Source: Actinomycetales bacterium (GTDB taxonomy: Bacteria > Actinomycetota > Actinomycetes > Actinomycetales > Cellulomonadaceae). Taken from it: a stretch of 6,419 nucleotides of DNA. Each line of letters begins with the position of its first letter. Position 1 is the first letter of the stretch. Below are positions 1 to 6,419 of this stretch, in pieces. The notes under the pieces were generated by a model. The model saw only the letters and a program-made list of their open reading frames with translations, did no database searches and was not told the origin of the DNA. The DNA is taken from the NCBI GenBank assembly GCA_012514835.1, contig JAAYZM010000147.1, positions 1 through 6,419 on the forward strand. Reading direction: 5' to 3'. Made by a program: the position numbers and the translations under genes.

Positions 1-323
<323 letters not shown>

Positions 324-330
324 GATTTGG

Positions 331-335
331 TCCTT
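331..335 (-). promoter_or_regulatory. Shine-Dalgarno site of the response regulator
   Basis: The minus strand reads AAGGA here, 7 bases before the ATG at 323. It is the best-spaced ribosome binding site in the window and fixes the regulator's start. Confidence 0.75.
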
Positions 336-447
336 ACCTGCGCCCGATCGGTGACACCTTAGCAACATGCGGGTGCCGTGGGTGCAAAGCGTGGCCGCGG
401 GCGCCGTGGCCTCGCTCCGTGGAGCCTGCTAAACCGGCCCCTCGGCG

Positions 448-463
448 CGGCCCCTGTGGGCCG
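448..463 (+). promoter_or_regulatory. GC hairpin in the ychF upstream region
   Basis: A six-base stem, CGGCCC with GGGCCG, closes a CTGT loop and ends 17 bases before the ychF start codon. An alternative seven-base stem can form between CCGGCCC at 434-440 and GGGCCGG at 458-464, and it excludes the first. If these bases are transcribed they would form leader structure. With this base composition the pairing could also be chance. Confidence 0.25.
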
Positions 464-480
464 GCGCGCCTCGAGATCCC

Positions 481-1590
481 ATGTCCCTTCGCGTCGGCAT
501 CGTCGGCCTCCCCAACGTGGGGAAGAGCACCCTCTTCAACGCCCTCCTCGCCAAGCAGCAGGCGGAGGCGGCCAATTACGCGTTCTGCACGATCGACCCG
601 AACGTCGGCGTCGTCACCGTGCCCGATCCGCGCTTCGAGCGCCTCACCAAGCTGCACACGCCGCTGCGCGAGGTGCCGGCGACCGTCGAGTTCGTCGACA
701 TCGCGGGGCTCGTCCGCGGCGCGAGCAAGGGCGAGGGCCGCGGCAACGCCTTCCTCAGCCACATCCGCGAGGCCGACGCCATCGCGCACGTCGTGCGCTG
801 CTTCGAGGACGAGAACGTCATCCACGTCGACAACCGCGTCGATCCCGTCGCCGACATCGCCACCATCGAGACCGAGCTCATCCTCAAGGACCTCGACACC
901 GTGAAGAAGCGCCTCGATCGCGCGCGCCGCGCCGCGAAGGGCAGCGACGCGATGGAGAAGAAGGCCGTCGCGCTCTGCGAGCGCCTCGAGGCCGCGCTCG
1001 ACGCGGGCGAGCCCGCGACCACGGTCGAGCCCCAGGACGAAGACGAGGAGAAGATCCTCCGCGATCTCTTCCTCCTCACCTCCAAGAAGGTCTTCTTCGT
1101 GGCCAACGTCGCCGAGGAGCAGCTCGGCAGCGCCGACACCGACCCGCACGTGAACGCCGTGCGCGAGGTCGCCAAGCGGCGCGGCAACGCGCCCGTGGTC
1201 GTCATCAGCGCGGCGATCGAGTCCGAGATCATGCAGCTCCCGCCCGAGGAGCGCGGCGACTTCCTCGCCTCGCTCGGCCTCGAGGAGCCCGGCCTCCACC
1301 GGGTGATCCGCACGGGCTACGCGATGCTCGACCTCATCACCTACTTCACCTGCGGCAAGCAGGAGGTGCGCGCCTGGACCATTCCGCGCGGCACCAAGGC
1401 GCCGCAGGCGGCCGGCGTGATCCACTCGGACTTCGAGCGCGGCTTCATCAAGGCCGAGGTGATCAAGTACGAGGACATGATCGAGCACGGCTCGGAGCAG
1501 GCCTGCAAGGCCGCGGGCAAGATGTCGATGGAAGGCAAGGAGTACGTCGTCCAGGACGGCGACATCATGCACTTCCGCTTCAACGTCTGA
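481..1590 (+). CDS. ychF: Redox-regulated/ribosome-binding ATPase YchF (Obg family, OLA1-type)
   Basis: YchF is a universally conserved cytosolic P-loop NTPase of the TRAFAC/Obg family. It prefers ATP to GTP and binds ribosomes, and it has been linked to translation and stress responses. The 369-residue product matches the usual length of about 363. The Walker A/G1 motif is GLPNVGKST at residues 9-17, and the G3 motif is DIAG at 73-76, followed by the glycine-rich segment SKGEGRGNAF. The G4 position reads NVAE at 209-212 instead of NKxD, which is the family's hallmark and accounts for its ATP preference. A helical coiled-coil insertion occupies roughly 130-200. The C-terminal TGS domain carries the family signatures TYFTCGKQEVRAWTIPRG, HSDFERGFIKAE and GD(I/V)MHFRFNV at the very end. 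The ATG at 481 is the only plausible start, because an in-frame TAA lies at 430-432 and no other ATG or GTG falls between them. The ribosome binding site is weak: only GAG at 473-475. The neighbouring pth gene often seen with ychF is not in the window. Confidence 0.98.
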   Translation: MSLRVGIVGLPNVGKSTLFNALLAKQQAEAANYAFCTIDPNVGVVTVPDPRFERLTKLHTPLREVPATVEFVDIAGLVRGASKGEGRGNAFLSHIREADAIAHVVRCFEDENVIHVDNRVDPVADIATIETELILKDLDTVKKRLDRARRAAKGSDAMEKKAVALCERLEAALDAGEPATTVEPQDEDEEKILRDLFLLTSKKVFFVANVAEEQLGSADTDPHVNAVREVAKRRGNAPVVVISAAIESEIMQLPPEERGDFLASLGLEEPGLHRVIRTGYAMLDLITYFTCGKQEVRAWTIPRGTKAPQAAGVIHSDFERGFIKAEVIKYEDMIEHGSEQACKAAGKMSMEGKEYVVQDGDIMHFRFNV

Positions 1591-1605
1591 CGCTCGCGCC
1601 CCAAC

Positions 1606-1644
1606 GAAGAACGCGCCCCTCTCGCGATAGAAGGGCGCGTCTTC
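1606..1644. terminator. Probable bidirectional terminator between convergent ychF and the VWA-like lipoprotein gene
   Basis: GAAG (1606-1609) pairs with CTTC (1641-1644), and ACGCGCCC (1611-1618) pairs with GGGCGCGT (1633-1640). One base (1610) bulges out, giving a 12-pair stem with a 14-base loop. It lies 15 bases past the ychF stop and 18 bases past the stop of the opposing gene, which is the expected place for a shared terminator. Neither side has a proper T-run, so it would act as a non-canonical terminator or as an mRNA 3'-end stabiliser. Confidence 0.6.
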
Positions 1645-1662
1645 GCATTCGGCGTCACCCGA

Positions 1663-4650
1663 TCATTCGATCGGCGTGCAGACGTACTCCGTGCGCATGT
1701 CGGTGAGCGTGGGCCCGGCCATCGCGTCCGGCGTGGGGTAGAGCGTCGCGTCCACGCGCAGGAACTGGCGGTAGTTCGTCGCGCCCGACGAGACGAGCCG
1801 CGCGCCGACGTCGATGGCCGCGTTCACGCCCGAGGCGGGGTACGTCGGACAGCTCGGCGAGGCGGGCGCCGTCTCGGGCACGCGGAAGCAGAACCCGGGC
1901 GCCGTGGCGAGCGAGCCCACGTCGTCGGCGGTGCGGACCTGGAACTCGATGTAGCTCGTGCCGCTCGCGTTCGACGGCGTGGTCGCCGCCCACTGGAGGT
2001 TGCTCCAGTCGGGGCGGAGGCCCGTGATGCCGCCGATGGAGCAGAGCGGCGTGCCCGCGGGAAGCGAGGGGTCGAAGATCGTCGCGTCGTAGACGCGCCA
2101 GTAGGTGCCCGGCGTGAGCGTGCGCTCCGGCGGGATGACGATGCGCACCGGGATGGTGCGGAGCACCTCGGACGTCCCCGTGTTACCGAAGACCGAGCGG
2201 TGCGCAACGACGTCGACGAGGAGCTCGTAGACCTGCGGCGTCGGCTGCTGGGGCGGATGCGCCGGGTTGCCGTTCGGATCGTAGTAGACCGAGACGTTGA
2301 GCCGGAGCTGGTCGTTCGTGTTGCACTGCGTGCAGGTGAGGGCGCCACCCGACACGCTGCACGATCCCATCGAGCATCCGGGCGCGTCGACGCTCAGGCT
2401 CGAGAGGAAGGCGCGCTCGTCGACGGGCGTGCTCGGGTCGTCGCGCGGGATGAACTCGATGCGTTGAGCGACGCCGCGGATGAGCGAGGCGACGCCGTCG
2501 GCGAGGGCGTTCGTCGCGGCCTGCCCGCCGCCGTTTCGGATGCTCGGGACGATGGCCGTGCCGTTCGGCTGCGTGCCGCCCGTGGCCACCGCGAGCGTCT
2601 GGAGCTGCGAGCGGGCCTGCGAGACCTCGGCGCAGTTGTACCAGTTGAAGATCGTGCCCAGCGAACAACCGTGGAGCGCGATCACGCGGATGCCCGCGTT
2701 CTGGAGCGCCGGCAGGACGTGCGACTGGTAGCCGATGGGCCATGGCGAGGGGTATCGCCCGATCGCCACGCGATAGCGCCCCGTGTACTCGTAGTTAGTG
2801 AAGATTCCGTCGTCCTTCCGCGCGCCGTCGACACGGAGACGGTAGGTGCCCGGCGCGAGGTTCAGGTTCCAGGTGTGCGAGCCGCTCGTCGAGCCGCACT
2901 GAAGGAGCGATCCGTTCGACGCGAAGAGCGCGAGCTGCGTCGCGCCGCCCCAGCCGCCGGTGCGCTCGAAGAAGATGCGGATGGGCTGGTTACCCGTGCC
3001 ACCGACCGTGAACTGGATCGTCTCGTCCTTGGCCCGGTAGCCGTAGCTGCCGCCGCCGCAGCCGGGGTCGCCGGCCGAGCGCGAGGTGTTGCCCGTGTCG
3101 CCCCCGTCGAAGAGGCGATAGGTGGTCTCGACGGTGCCCGGGATCACGCGTGGATCGCTGGCCGTGCCCGCTCCGGCGAGAGTCTTGATGTTGCCCCCGT
3201 AGCGTGCGACGACGGGCACGAAGTTCGAGTCGTACGGGTAGCGGCCGTTGGGGGCGTCACCCCCCGGACCGTTGTGCATCACGTCGTCGGTGAGCACGGC
3301 GACGATGGGGATCGCGTCGCTACGGAAGCACGGGTAGCCGAACTGCCCCGCGGGGCAGCCGGGACCCGCGGGCGTGAGGTTCCGTCCGTGCGGAAGACCG
3401 CTCCCGGTGGCGATCGCGTAGAGGGCCTGCGTGTGCGACTCGGGCGAGAGGAGCTCGATGCGATCGACCCTGACCCAGATGAAGCCCCAGTCCCAGTCGA
3501 TCTCGAGCTTGAGGTCGGCGGCGTTGAAGATGGGCCCGATGCCGCCGATGTCGCCGACGCCGCGCGCTTCGAGGCTCGGCGAGATCGACCCGAGCTGCGA
3601 GGCGAAGGTCGCGCGCTGCGAGGTGAAGTCGGTGTGGTGGGCGTAGGGGATCGCGCGGTTGCTGGGGTCGCCGTGACGGTCCCACGCCTGGTAGTCGATG
3701 AAGTACCCGAGGCCATAGCGCACGTCGGGGGTCTGCCCGGCGCTCGTGTAGACGCCCTCGACCGTGTTCGCGAAGACGTTGAAGTTGGCCGCGACGTCCT
3801 GCACCGACTCGTCCATCGTCAGGCGGGCCTCGAAGAGAGTCCACACGCCGATGACGAGGTCGACCTCGATCTTGATGTGGACGACGGCGAGGTCCGCGAG
3901 CATGTAGAGGTCCACGGGCGGGAGCGGCGGACGGATCACCGGGATCGTACCCGTCGCGGTCCCGCCAGGCGGGAGCTCGGCGTACATGCCGAAGCGGTCG
4001 CCGGAGGCGCAGCCGAAGCTCCCGGCCGAGTCGGGGTAGCCCGTCGAGGGCGAGACCGTGTCCACGCAGCCCGGGTCCTCGGCGATGTCCGCGATCCCGT
4101 CACCGTCGGCGTCGACGAGCGTGCCCGTGCCGCCGCCTCCGCCGGGCGCGTCGAGGTAGACGCCCGGCGCCGCCGAGGTGTCGCTCGAGCGGAAGAGCTC
4201 GGGCGTGGAGTTGCCGTCGTGGAGGTCCCACGGGTCGGGGCTGTCGTGCGCGACGAAGCAGTCGGGATCGCAGCCCGAGAGGCACTTCGAGAAGCCCGGT
4301 GCGATGAATCCCGTGCGTGGGCGGAGCCCCACATCCTCGACGTCGAGGCAGGCGGTGAAGAGCCCGTCACGGCAGTACATGGCCCCCTTGCCGCACCGGC
4401 CGCCGCGCGAGACGTAGCAGTCGACGGGCGGGGTCCCCGGATCGCACGCGCAGCCCTCGGCCGGACGCGGGCAGTCGCGGAGCCCATAGGGCATCTCGTC
4501 GCGGATCGAGACCTCGTCGGCCGACGACCCCTCGCAGCCGAGGAGCGAGAGCGCTGCGACGAACGAAAGCGCCCAAAGCGTCGTCCCGAGGCCCCTCCGG
4601 AGCGGCGCGACCCCGCTCCACCATCCCGCAATTTTTTTCCCGTCACGCAT
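1663..4650 (-). CDS. Large Cys-rich lipoprotein with an interrupted VWA-like domain
   Basis: This predicted 995-residue exported lipoprotein probably has a surface or adhesive role; no enzymatic motif is seen. Residues 1-38 form a signal peptide with a basic N-region, a hydrophobic stretch and lipobox LLGC, with lipidated C39. Residues 60-150 are Cys-rich (C60, C67, C69, C78, C86, C93, C101 and a CLSGCDPDCF segment). D180-A-D-G-D-G-I-A-D188 resembles a calcium-binding loop. A VWA-like core follows: first strand VDLYMLAD (246-253), DVRYGLGYFIDY (309-320), GD at 366-367, PESHTQALYAIATG (403-416), IPIVAVLTDD (447-456) and a last strand and helix near 645-728. It is interrupted at about 255-277, 368-402 and 465-637, the last piece resembling a PPC-type beta-sandwich. 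Residues 731-995 are a beta-rich tail without a named domain, resembling tails of other myxobacterial VWA lipoproteins as I recall them. The ATG at 4650 is preferred: it gives a sensible signal peptide, and GGGAG lies 13 bases upstream. An ATG at 4686 would add 12 residues and overlap the upstream stop. Signal and anchoring are fairly certain; function is not. Confidence 0.85.
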   Translation of the reverse strand: MRDGKKIAGWWSGVAPLRRGLGTTLWALSFVAALSLLGCEGSSADEVSIRDEMPYGLRDCPRPAEGCACDPGTPPVDCYVSRGGRCGKGAMYCRDGLFTACLDVEDVGLRPRTGFIAPGFSKCLSGCDPDCFVAHDSPDPWDLHDGNSTPELFRSSDTSAAPGVYLDAPGGGGGTGTLVDADGDGIADIAEDPGCVDTVSPSTGYPDSAGSFGCASGDRFGMYAELPPGGTATGTIPVIRPPLPPVDLYMLADLAVVHIKIEVDLVIGVWTLFEARLTMDESVQDVAANFNVFANTVEGVYTSAGQTPDVRYGLGYFIDYQAWDRHGDPSNRAIPYAHHTDFTSQRATFASQLGSISPSLEARGVGDIGGIGPIFNAADLKLEIDWDWGFIWVRVDRIELLSPESHTQALYAIATGSGLPHGRNLTPAGPGCPAGQFGYPCFRSDAIPIVAVLTDDVMHNGPGGDAPNGRYPYDSNFVPVVARYGGNIKTLAGAGTASDPRVIPGTVETTYRLFDGGDTGNTSRSAGDPGCGGGSYGYRAKDETIQFTVGGTGNQPIRIFFERTGGWGGATQLALFASNGSLLQCGSTSGSHTWNLNLAPGTYRLRVDGARKDDGIFTNYEYTGRYRVAIGRYPSPWPIGYQSHVLPALQNAGIRVIALHGCSLGTIFNWYNCAEVSQARSQLQTLAVATGGTQPNGTAIVPSIRNGGGQAATNALADGVASLIRGVAQRIEFIPRDDPSTPVDERAFLSSLSVDAPGCSMGSCSVSGGALTCTQCNTNDQLRLNVSVYYDPNGNPAHPPQQPTPQVYELLVDVVAHRSVFGNTGTSEVLRTIPVRIVIPPERTLTPGTYWRVYDATIFDPSLPAGTPLCSIGGITGLRPDWSNLQWAATTPSNASGTSYIEFQVRTADDVGSLATAPGFCFRVPETAPASPSCPTYPASGVNAAIDVGARLVSSGATNYRQFLRVDATLYPTPDAMAGPTLTDMRTEYVCTPIE
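2740..3258 (-). other. Inserted PPC-like beta-sandwich domain within the VWA-like protein
   Basis: This covers residues about 465-637 of the large lipoprotein. The core runs from TYRLFDGGDTGNT (510-522), through TIQFTVGGTG (544-553), IRIFFERTGG (557-566), LALFASNGSLLQCG (573-586) and LAPGTYRLRVDG (598-609), to YRVAIG (626-631). This pattern matches pre-peptidase C-terminal type domains: a sensory or binding beta-sandwich with a late PGTYxLxVDG strand, often used for substrate or polysaccharide binding in secreted proteins. VWA-like sequence precedes it (LTDDVMHNGPGG) and follows it (VLPALQNAGIRVIAL), so it appears nested rather than appended. C531 and C585 could form a disulphide. Confidence 0.5.
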
Positions 4651-4663
4651 TTTTTGCGGATGG

Positions 4664-4674
4664 CTCCCTTCCTT
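4664..4674 (-). promoter_or_regulatory. Purine-rich ribosome binding region of the VWA-like lipoprotein gene
   Basis: The minus strand reads AAGGAAGGGAG here. The nearest GGGAG core is 13 bases from the ATG at 4650, which is longer than ideal. It lies downstream of the alternative ATG at 4686, so it cannot serve that start. It thus favours 4650, where the start codon also sits in an A-rich, weakly structured stretch. Confidence 0.5.
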
Positions 4675-4676
4675 GG

Positions 4677-6020
4677 TCAGCGACATGTGAGGCGTACGAG
4701 ACGCGTCTCGAGGCGGTTGTCGGCACCACGCTCCTTCCAAGCCACGGCGATGGCCGAGCCGTCGGCGGCCACCGCCACCGTCGGCGTGGCGACGTCGTTG
4801 CCGAGCTCGGCGACCAGCTCGACGTCCTCCTGCACCGTCCCTGCGCTCGTCAGGGTGGCCCCGCGGAGGCTGGTCGGGATGCCGAAGCCGGATTGCACGT
4901 AGGCCAGGAAGAACCCGCCCGCGAACCGGGCAAGCGCCGGATGGGTCGCGCCCTTGCCGGGCTTGCCGGCGACCCGCACCTCGCGCCCCGTCGGCTCGCC
5001 GTTCTCGGAGAGCGGGCGGAACTGGATCACGCTCGCGCCAGAAGCCTGGGCGGCGAAGGCTGCGCCGCCCGGCGCGAGCGCGACGTCGCCGCACGACCGC
5101 GTGGCCTCGTCCTCCTGGACCGTGAGCGCCGTGTCGAGATCGTACGGATCGCCCACGAGGAAGTCGCACACGCCACCCGTCGAGGGCTCGGTGAAGCCGA
5201 AGAGGATCCCGCCACCCGCGAGCCGGAGCCCAGCGTGGGCGTCGGCGCTCTCGACGAGCGTGCCGAGATCCGCGGGCGTCCCGGGCTCGCCGTCGGCCGA
5301 GATCTCCACGGCGTGGAGCGTGGGTGCCGAGCCCTGCTCGAAGTCCTCGTAGATGGCCGTGGCCGAGCTGCTCCCAGGCACGAGCACGAGGCGCCGCGCG
5401 CTCCTCGCAGCGTTCGAGGCCTGGGTCATCGAGCCGATCGGCGCGAGCGTCGAGGCGTTCACCGCCTGCGTCCAGACGTCGATCCGGTTGTCCTCGCCGA
5501 TGGTGGGATCGAGCCAGGCGACGACGAGGCGGTTCCCCACGGGGGCGAGGGCCGGCGCCCGCACGTCGGTGTGCTGGAGCTCACCGACGCCGAGGTTGAC
5601 CCACGTGGGCCCCGTGGGCGCGCCGCTCCCCGAGAACGCGTAGAGCACCGCGCGGCGCCGGCTCCAGTCGTCGCCGCCGCTGCTGCCCTCGCCAACGCCT
5701 CCGTCGCACGAAGCCGCGGGGCAGATCTCCTGCGCGGTGACGAGCACGAACTCGTCGCTCGTGCCGGGCCGCGGGGCGACGTGCACCCGATCGGGCGGCA
5801 GCACGTAGAGCTCGGGCTCGCCCAGGACGAGGTCGTCCTGGACGGTGCAGGTCCGGTCCACGGGCTCTTCCCCGCCGCCGTCCGGGATGGGGCTGGACGC
5901 GTCCGGCACGCTCCCGTCACGTCGCGGCCACTCGATGGGCGGCGGCGAATCGTCTTCGCAGCCCGCGAGCGTGCATGAGAGGACCGAAGCGGCGAGGATG
6001 AGGGTCGAAAAGCGAATCAT
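4677..6020 (-). CDS. Lipoprotein with about seven beta-propeller-like repeats
   Basis: I do not recognise a named family. The product has 447 residues. A lipoprotein signal peptide (MIRFSTLILA..., lipobox LAGC with C21) is followed by a disordered acidic, proline- and glycine-rich linker to about residue 55. Roughly seven degenerate units of 35-65 residues follow, near 78-144, 152-197, 209-245, 262-300, 311-348, 359-404 and 411-445. Each has the form 'P/G x-A-x-x-x-G-x-x-hydrophobic-A-W/Y/F ... charged strand', seen clearly in APVGNRLVVAWLD, ARFAGGFFLAYVQ and VAADGSAIAVAWKE. This is typical of WD/FG-GAP/BNR-like propellers, which act as binding scaffolds. No catalytic motif is seen. The ATG at 6020 is chosen because it gives a standard 20-residue signal peptide. 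An upstream ATG at 6074 shares a base with the previous gene's stop (TGATG) and would add 18 Arg-rich residues. Neither start has a strong ribosome binding site. The gene probably shares a transcript with its two neighbours. Confidence 0.85.
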   Translation of the reverse strand: MIRFSTLILAASVLSCTLAGCEDDSPPPIEWPRRDGSVPDASSPIPDGGGEEPVDRTCTVQDDLVLGEPELYVLPPDRVHVAPRPGTSDEFVLVTAQEICPAASCDGGVGEGSSGGDDWSRRRAVLYAFSGSGAPTGPTWVNLGVGELQHTDVRAPALAPVGNRLVVAWLDPTIGEDNRIDVWTQAVNASTLAPIGSMTQASNAARSARRLVLVPGSSSATAIYEDFEQGSAPTLHAVEISADGEPGTPADLGTLVESADAHAGLRLAGGGILFGFTEPSTGGVCDFLVGDPYDLDTALTVQEDEATRSCGDVALAPGGAAFAAQASGASVIQFRPLSENGEPTGREVRVAGKPGKGATHPALARFAGGFFLAYVQSGFGIPTSLRGATLTSAGTVQEDVELVAELGNDVATPTVAVAADGSAIAVAWKERGADNRLETRLVRLTCR

Positions 6021-6073
6021 CGTGAGGTCTCGGGAGCGCGACCGACGCAAGGGACTATGCAAGAGTCGAGCCA

Positions 6074-6419
6074 TCAACAGGGGTTCGTGTGGCAGACGAC
6101 CTCGATCTGCGTGATCGTGTCGGCCCAGACCACGAAGCCGCCGTCCGGCACGGCAACGATCTCGCAGATCTCGCATTGGCCGCCGCCGCTCACGGTCGGG
6201 TCGATGGGTCCCGGGGTCACCTCCACGTAGATCACCTCGTCCGCCCCCTCGGCGTCGAGGGTGTCGTCTTCGGCGACCACGACGGTGTCCATGTCCTCGT
6301 CGTAATGGCCCACGAAGGCTCCGCCCCTCGAAAGGACGGCGGACTGGCCGCCGCCGGTCCGACCTTCGAAGAGGAAGCTGACGAAGCCCGTGTCTGGCGC
6401 GAAGGGGCCGAGGATCATC
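6074..6419 (-). CDS. C-terminal fragment of an unrecognised, probably exported protein (N-terminus outside window)
   Basis: Only the last 114 residues are visible, and the reading frame is open to the right edge. The Met codon at 6418 is probably internal. The piece is beta-rich and glycine-rich, with a markedly acidic stretch (HYDEDMDTVVVAEDDTLDAE). It then has Cys residues C82-x-x-C85 and C109 and C114 (fragment numbering), and it ends in CHTNPC. The pattern VPDGGFVVWADTITQIEVV near its end resembles the last unit of the propeller-like lipoprotein encoded next door (VAADGSAIAVAWKE...), so a related repeat protein is possible. It is the most upstream visible gene of the minus-strand cluster, and its TGA overlaps an ATG of the next gene. 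No function is assigned. Confidence 0.75.
   Translation of the reverse strand, partial: MILGPFAPDTGFVSFLFEGRTGGGQSAVLSRGGAFVGHYDEDMDTVVVAEDDTLDAEGADEVIYVEVTPGPIDPTVSGGGQCEICEIVAVPDGGFVVWADTITQIEVVCHTNPC

Larger units (their letters stand above)
324..480. promoter_or_regulatory. Divergent intergenic region between the response regulator and ychF
   Basis: These 157 bases must hold the promoters for both divergent genes unless one is leaderless. I see no convincing -35/-10 pair on either strand. The stretch nearest the regulator is less GC-rich than the part before ychF. The ychF side carries two copies of CGGCCCCT (435-442 and 448-455), either of which can pair with the GGGCCG at 458-463. No Pho-box-like tandem repeat or other operator is recognisable. 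Confidence 0.45.

Noticed and set aside
334..1706. Long open frames on both strands overlapping ychF (442 codons plus, 412 codons minus)
   Set aside because: They overlap a certain, full-length YchF and translate to low-complexity Arg/Ala- or Leu/Glu-rich sequence with no motif, so they are composition shadows.
4697..4710. Perfect 14-base palindrome CGAGACGCGTCTCG
   Set aside because: It lies inside the coding end of the propeller-like gene. A single seven-base half-site match is expected by chance in a GC-rich window of this size, and no second copy was found.
2200..4902. A 900-codon open frame on the plus strand, opposite the large lipoprotein gene
   Set aside because: It is antisense to a protein with a signal peptide and recognisable domain motifs. 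Its translation is Arg/Val/Asp-rich and low in complexity. Long antisense frames are expected where third positions are nearly always G or C.
4651..5169. In-frame extension of the large lipoprotein gene upstream to 5169
   Set aside because: The frame is open, but the extension lies wholly over the coding region of the preceding lipoprotein, is Arg/Gly-rich, and would bury the signal peptide inside the protein.
6021..6176. In-frame extension of the propeller-like lipoprotein upstream to 6176
   Set aside because: Beyond the ATG at 6074 it overlaps the preceding gene, and it would place an Arg-rich stretch before the lipoprotein signal. Only the 6074 start remains a realistic alternative.

Overview
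The window comes from a very GC-rich bacterium with strong G/C preference at third codon positions. The Cys-rich lipoprotein carrying a von Willebrand A (VWA) type domain, and a propeller-like lipoprotein beside it, are typical of large-genome Myxococcota (Polyangia/Sandaracinus-like). That placement is an inference from style, not from a marker gene. No rRNA, tRNA, CRISPR array, insertion sequence or phage gene is visible.

Layout. (1) Bases 1-323, minus strand: N-terminal receiver domain of a PhoB/OmpR-type response regulator, running off the left edge. (2) Bases 324-480: divergent intergenic region holding the regulator's ribosome binding site and the upstream region of ychF. (3) Bases 481-1590, plus strand: complete ychF, a conserved Obg-like ATPase. 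(4) Bases 1591-1662: a short convergent gap with a strong GC hairpin that probably ends transcription from both sides. (5) Bases 1663-6419, minus strand: three tightly packed genes, read right to left. They are the 3' end of an unrecognised gene (6419-6074), a 447-residue lipoprotein with about seven propeller-like repeats (6020-4677), and a 995-residue lipoprotein with a heavily interrupted VWA-like domain (4650-1663).

The three minus-strand genes look like one transcription unit: small gaps or overlaps, the same orientation, and a terminator-like hairpin just past the last stop. At least two products should be exported and lipid-anchored, so the unit probably builds an envelope or surface assembly with binding functions. 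No enzyme active site is apparent in any of them.

The most unusual item is the 995-residue protein. Its VWA-like core appears interrupted at three places: two short segments that resemble each other, placed next to the first and third expected metal-site loops, and one beta-sandwich domain of about 170 residues placed after the strand that ends in LTDD. The left part of the window (regulator and ychF) is ordinary.
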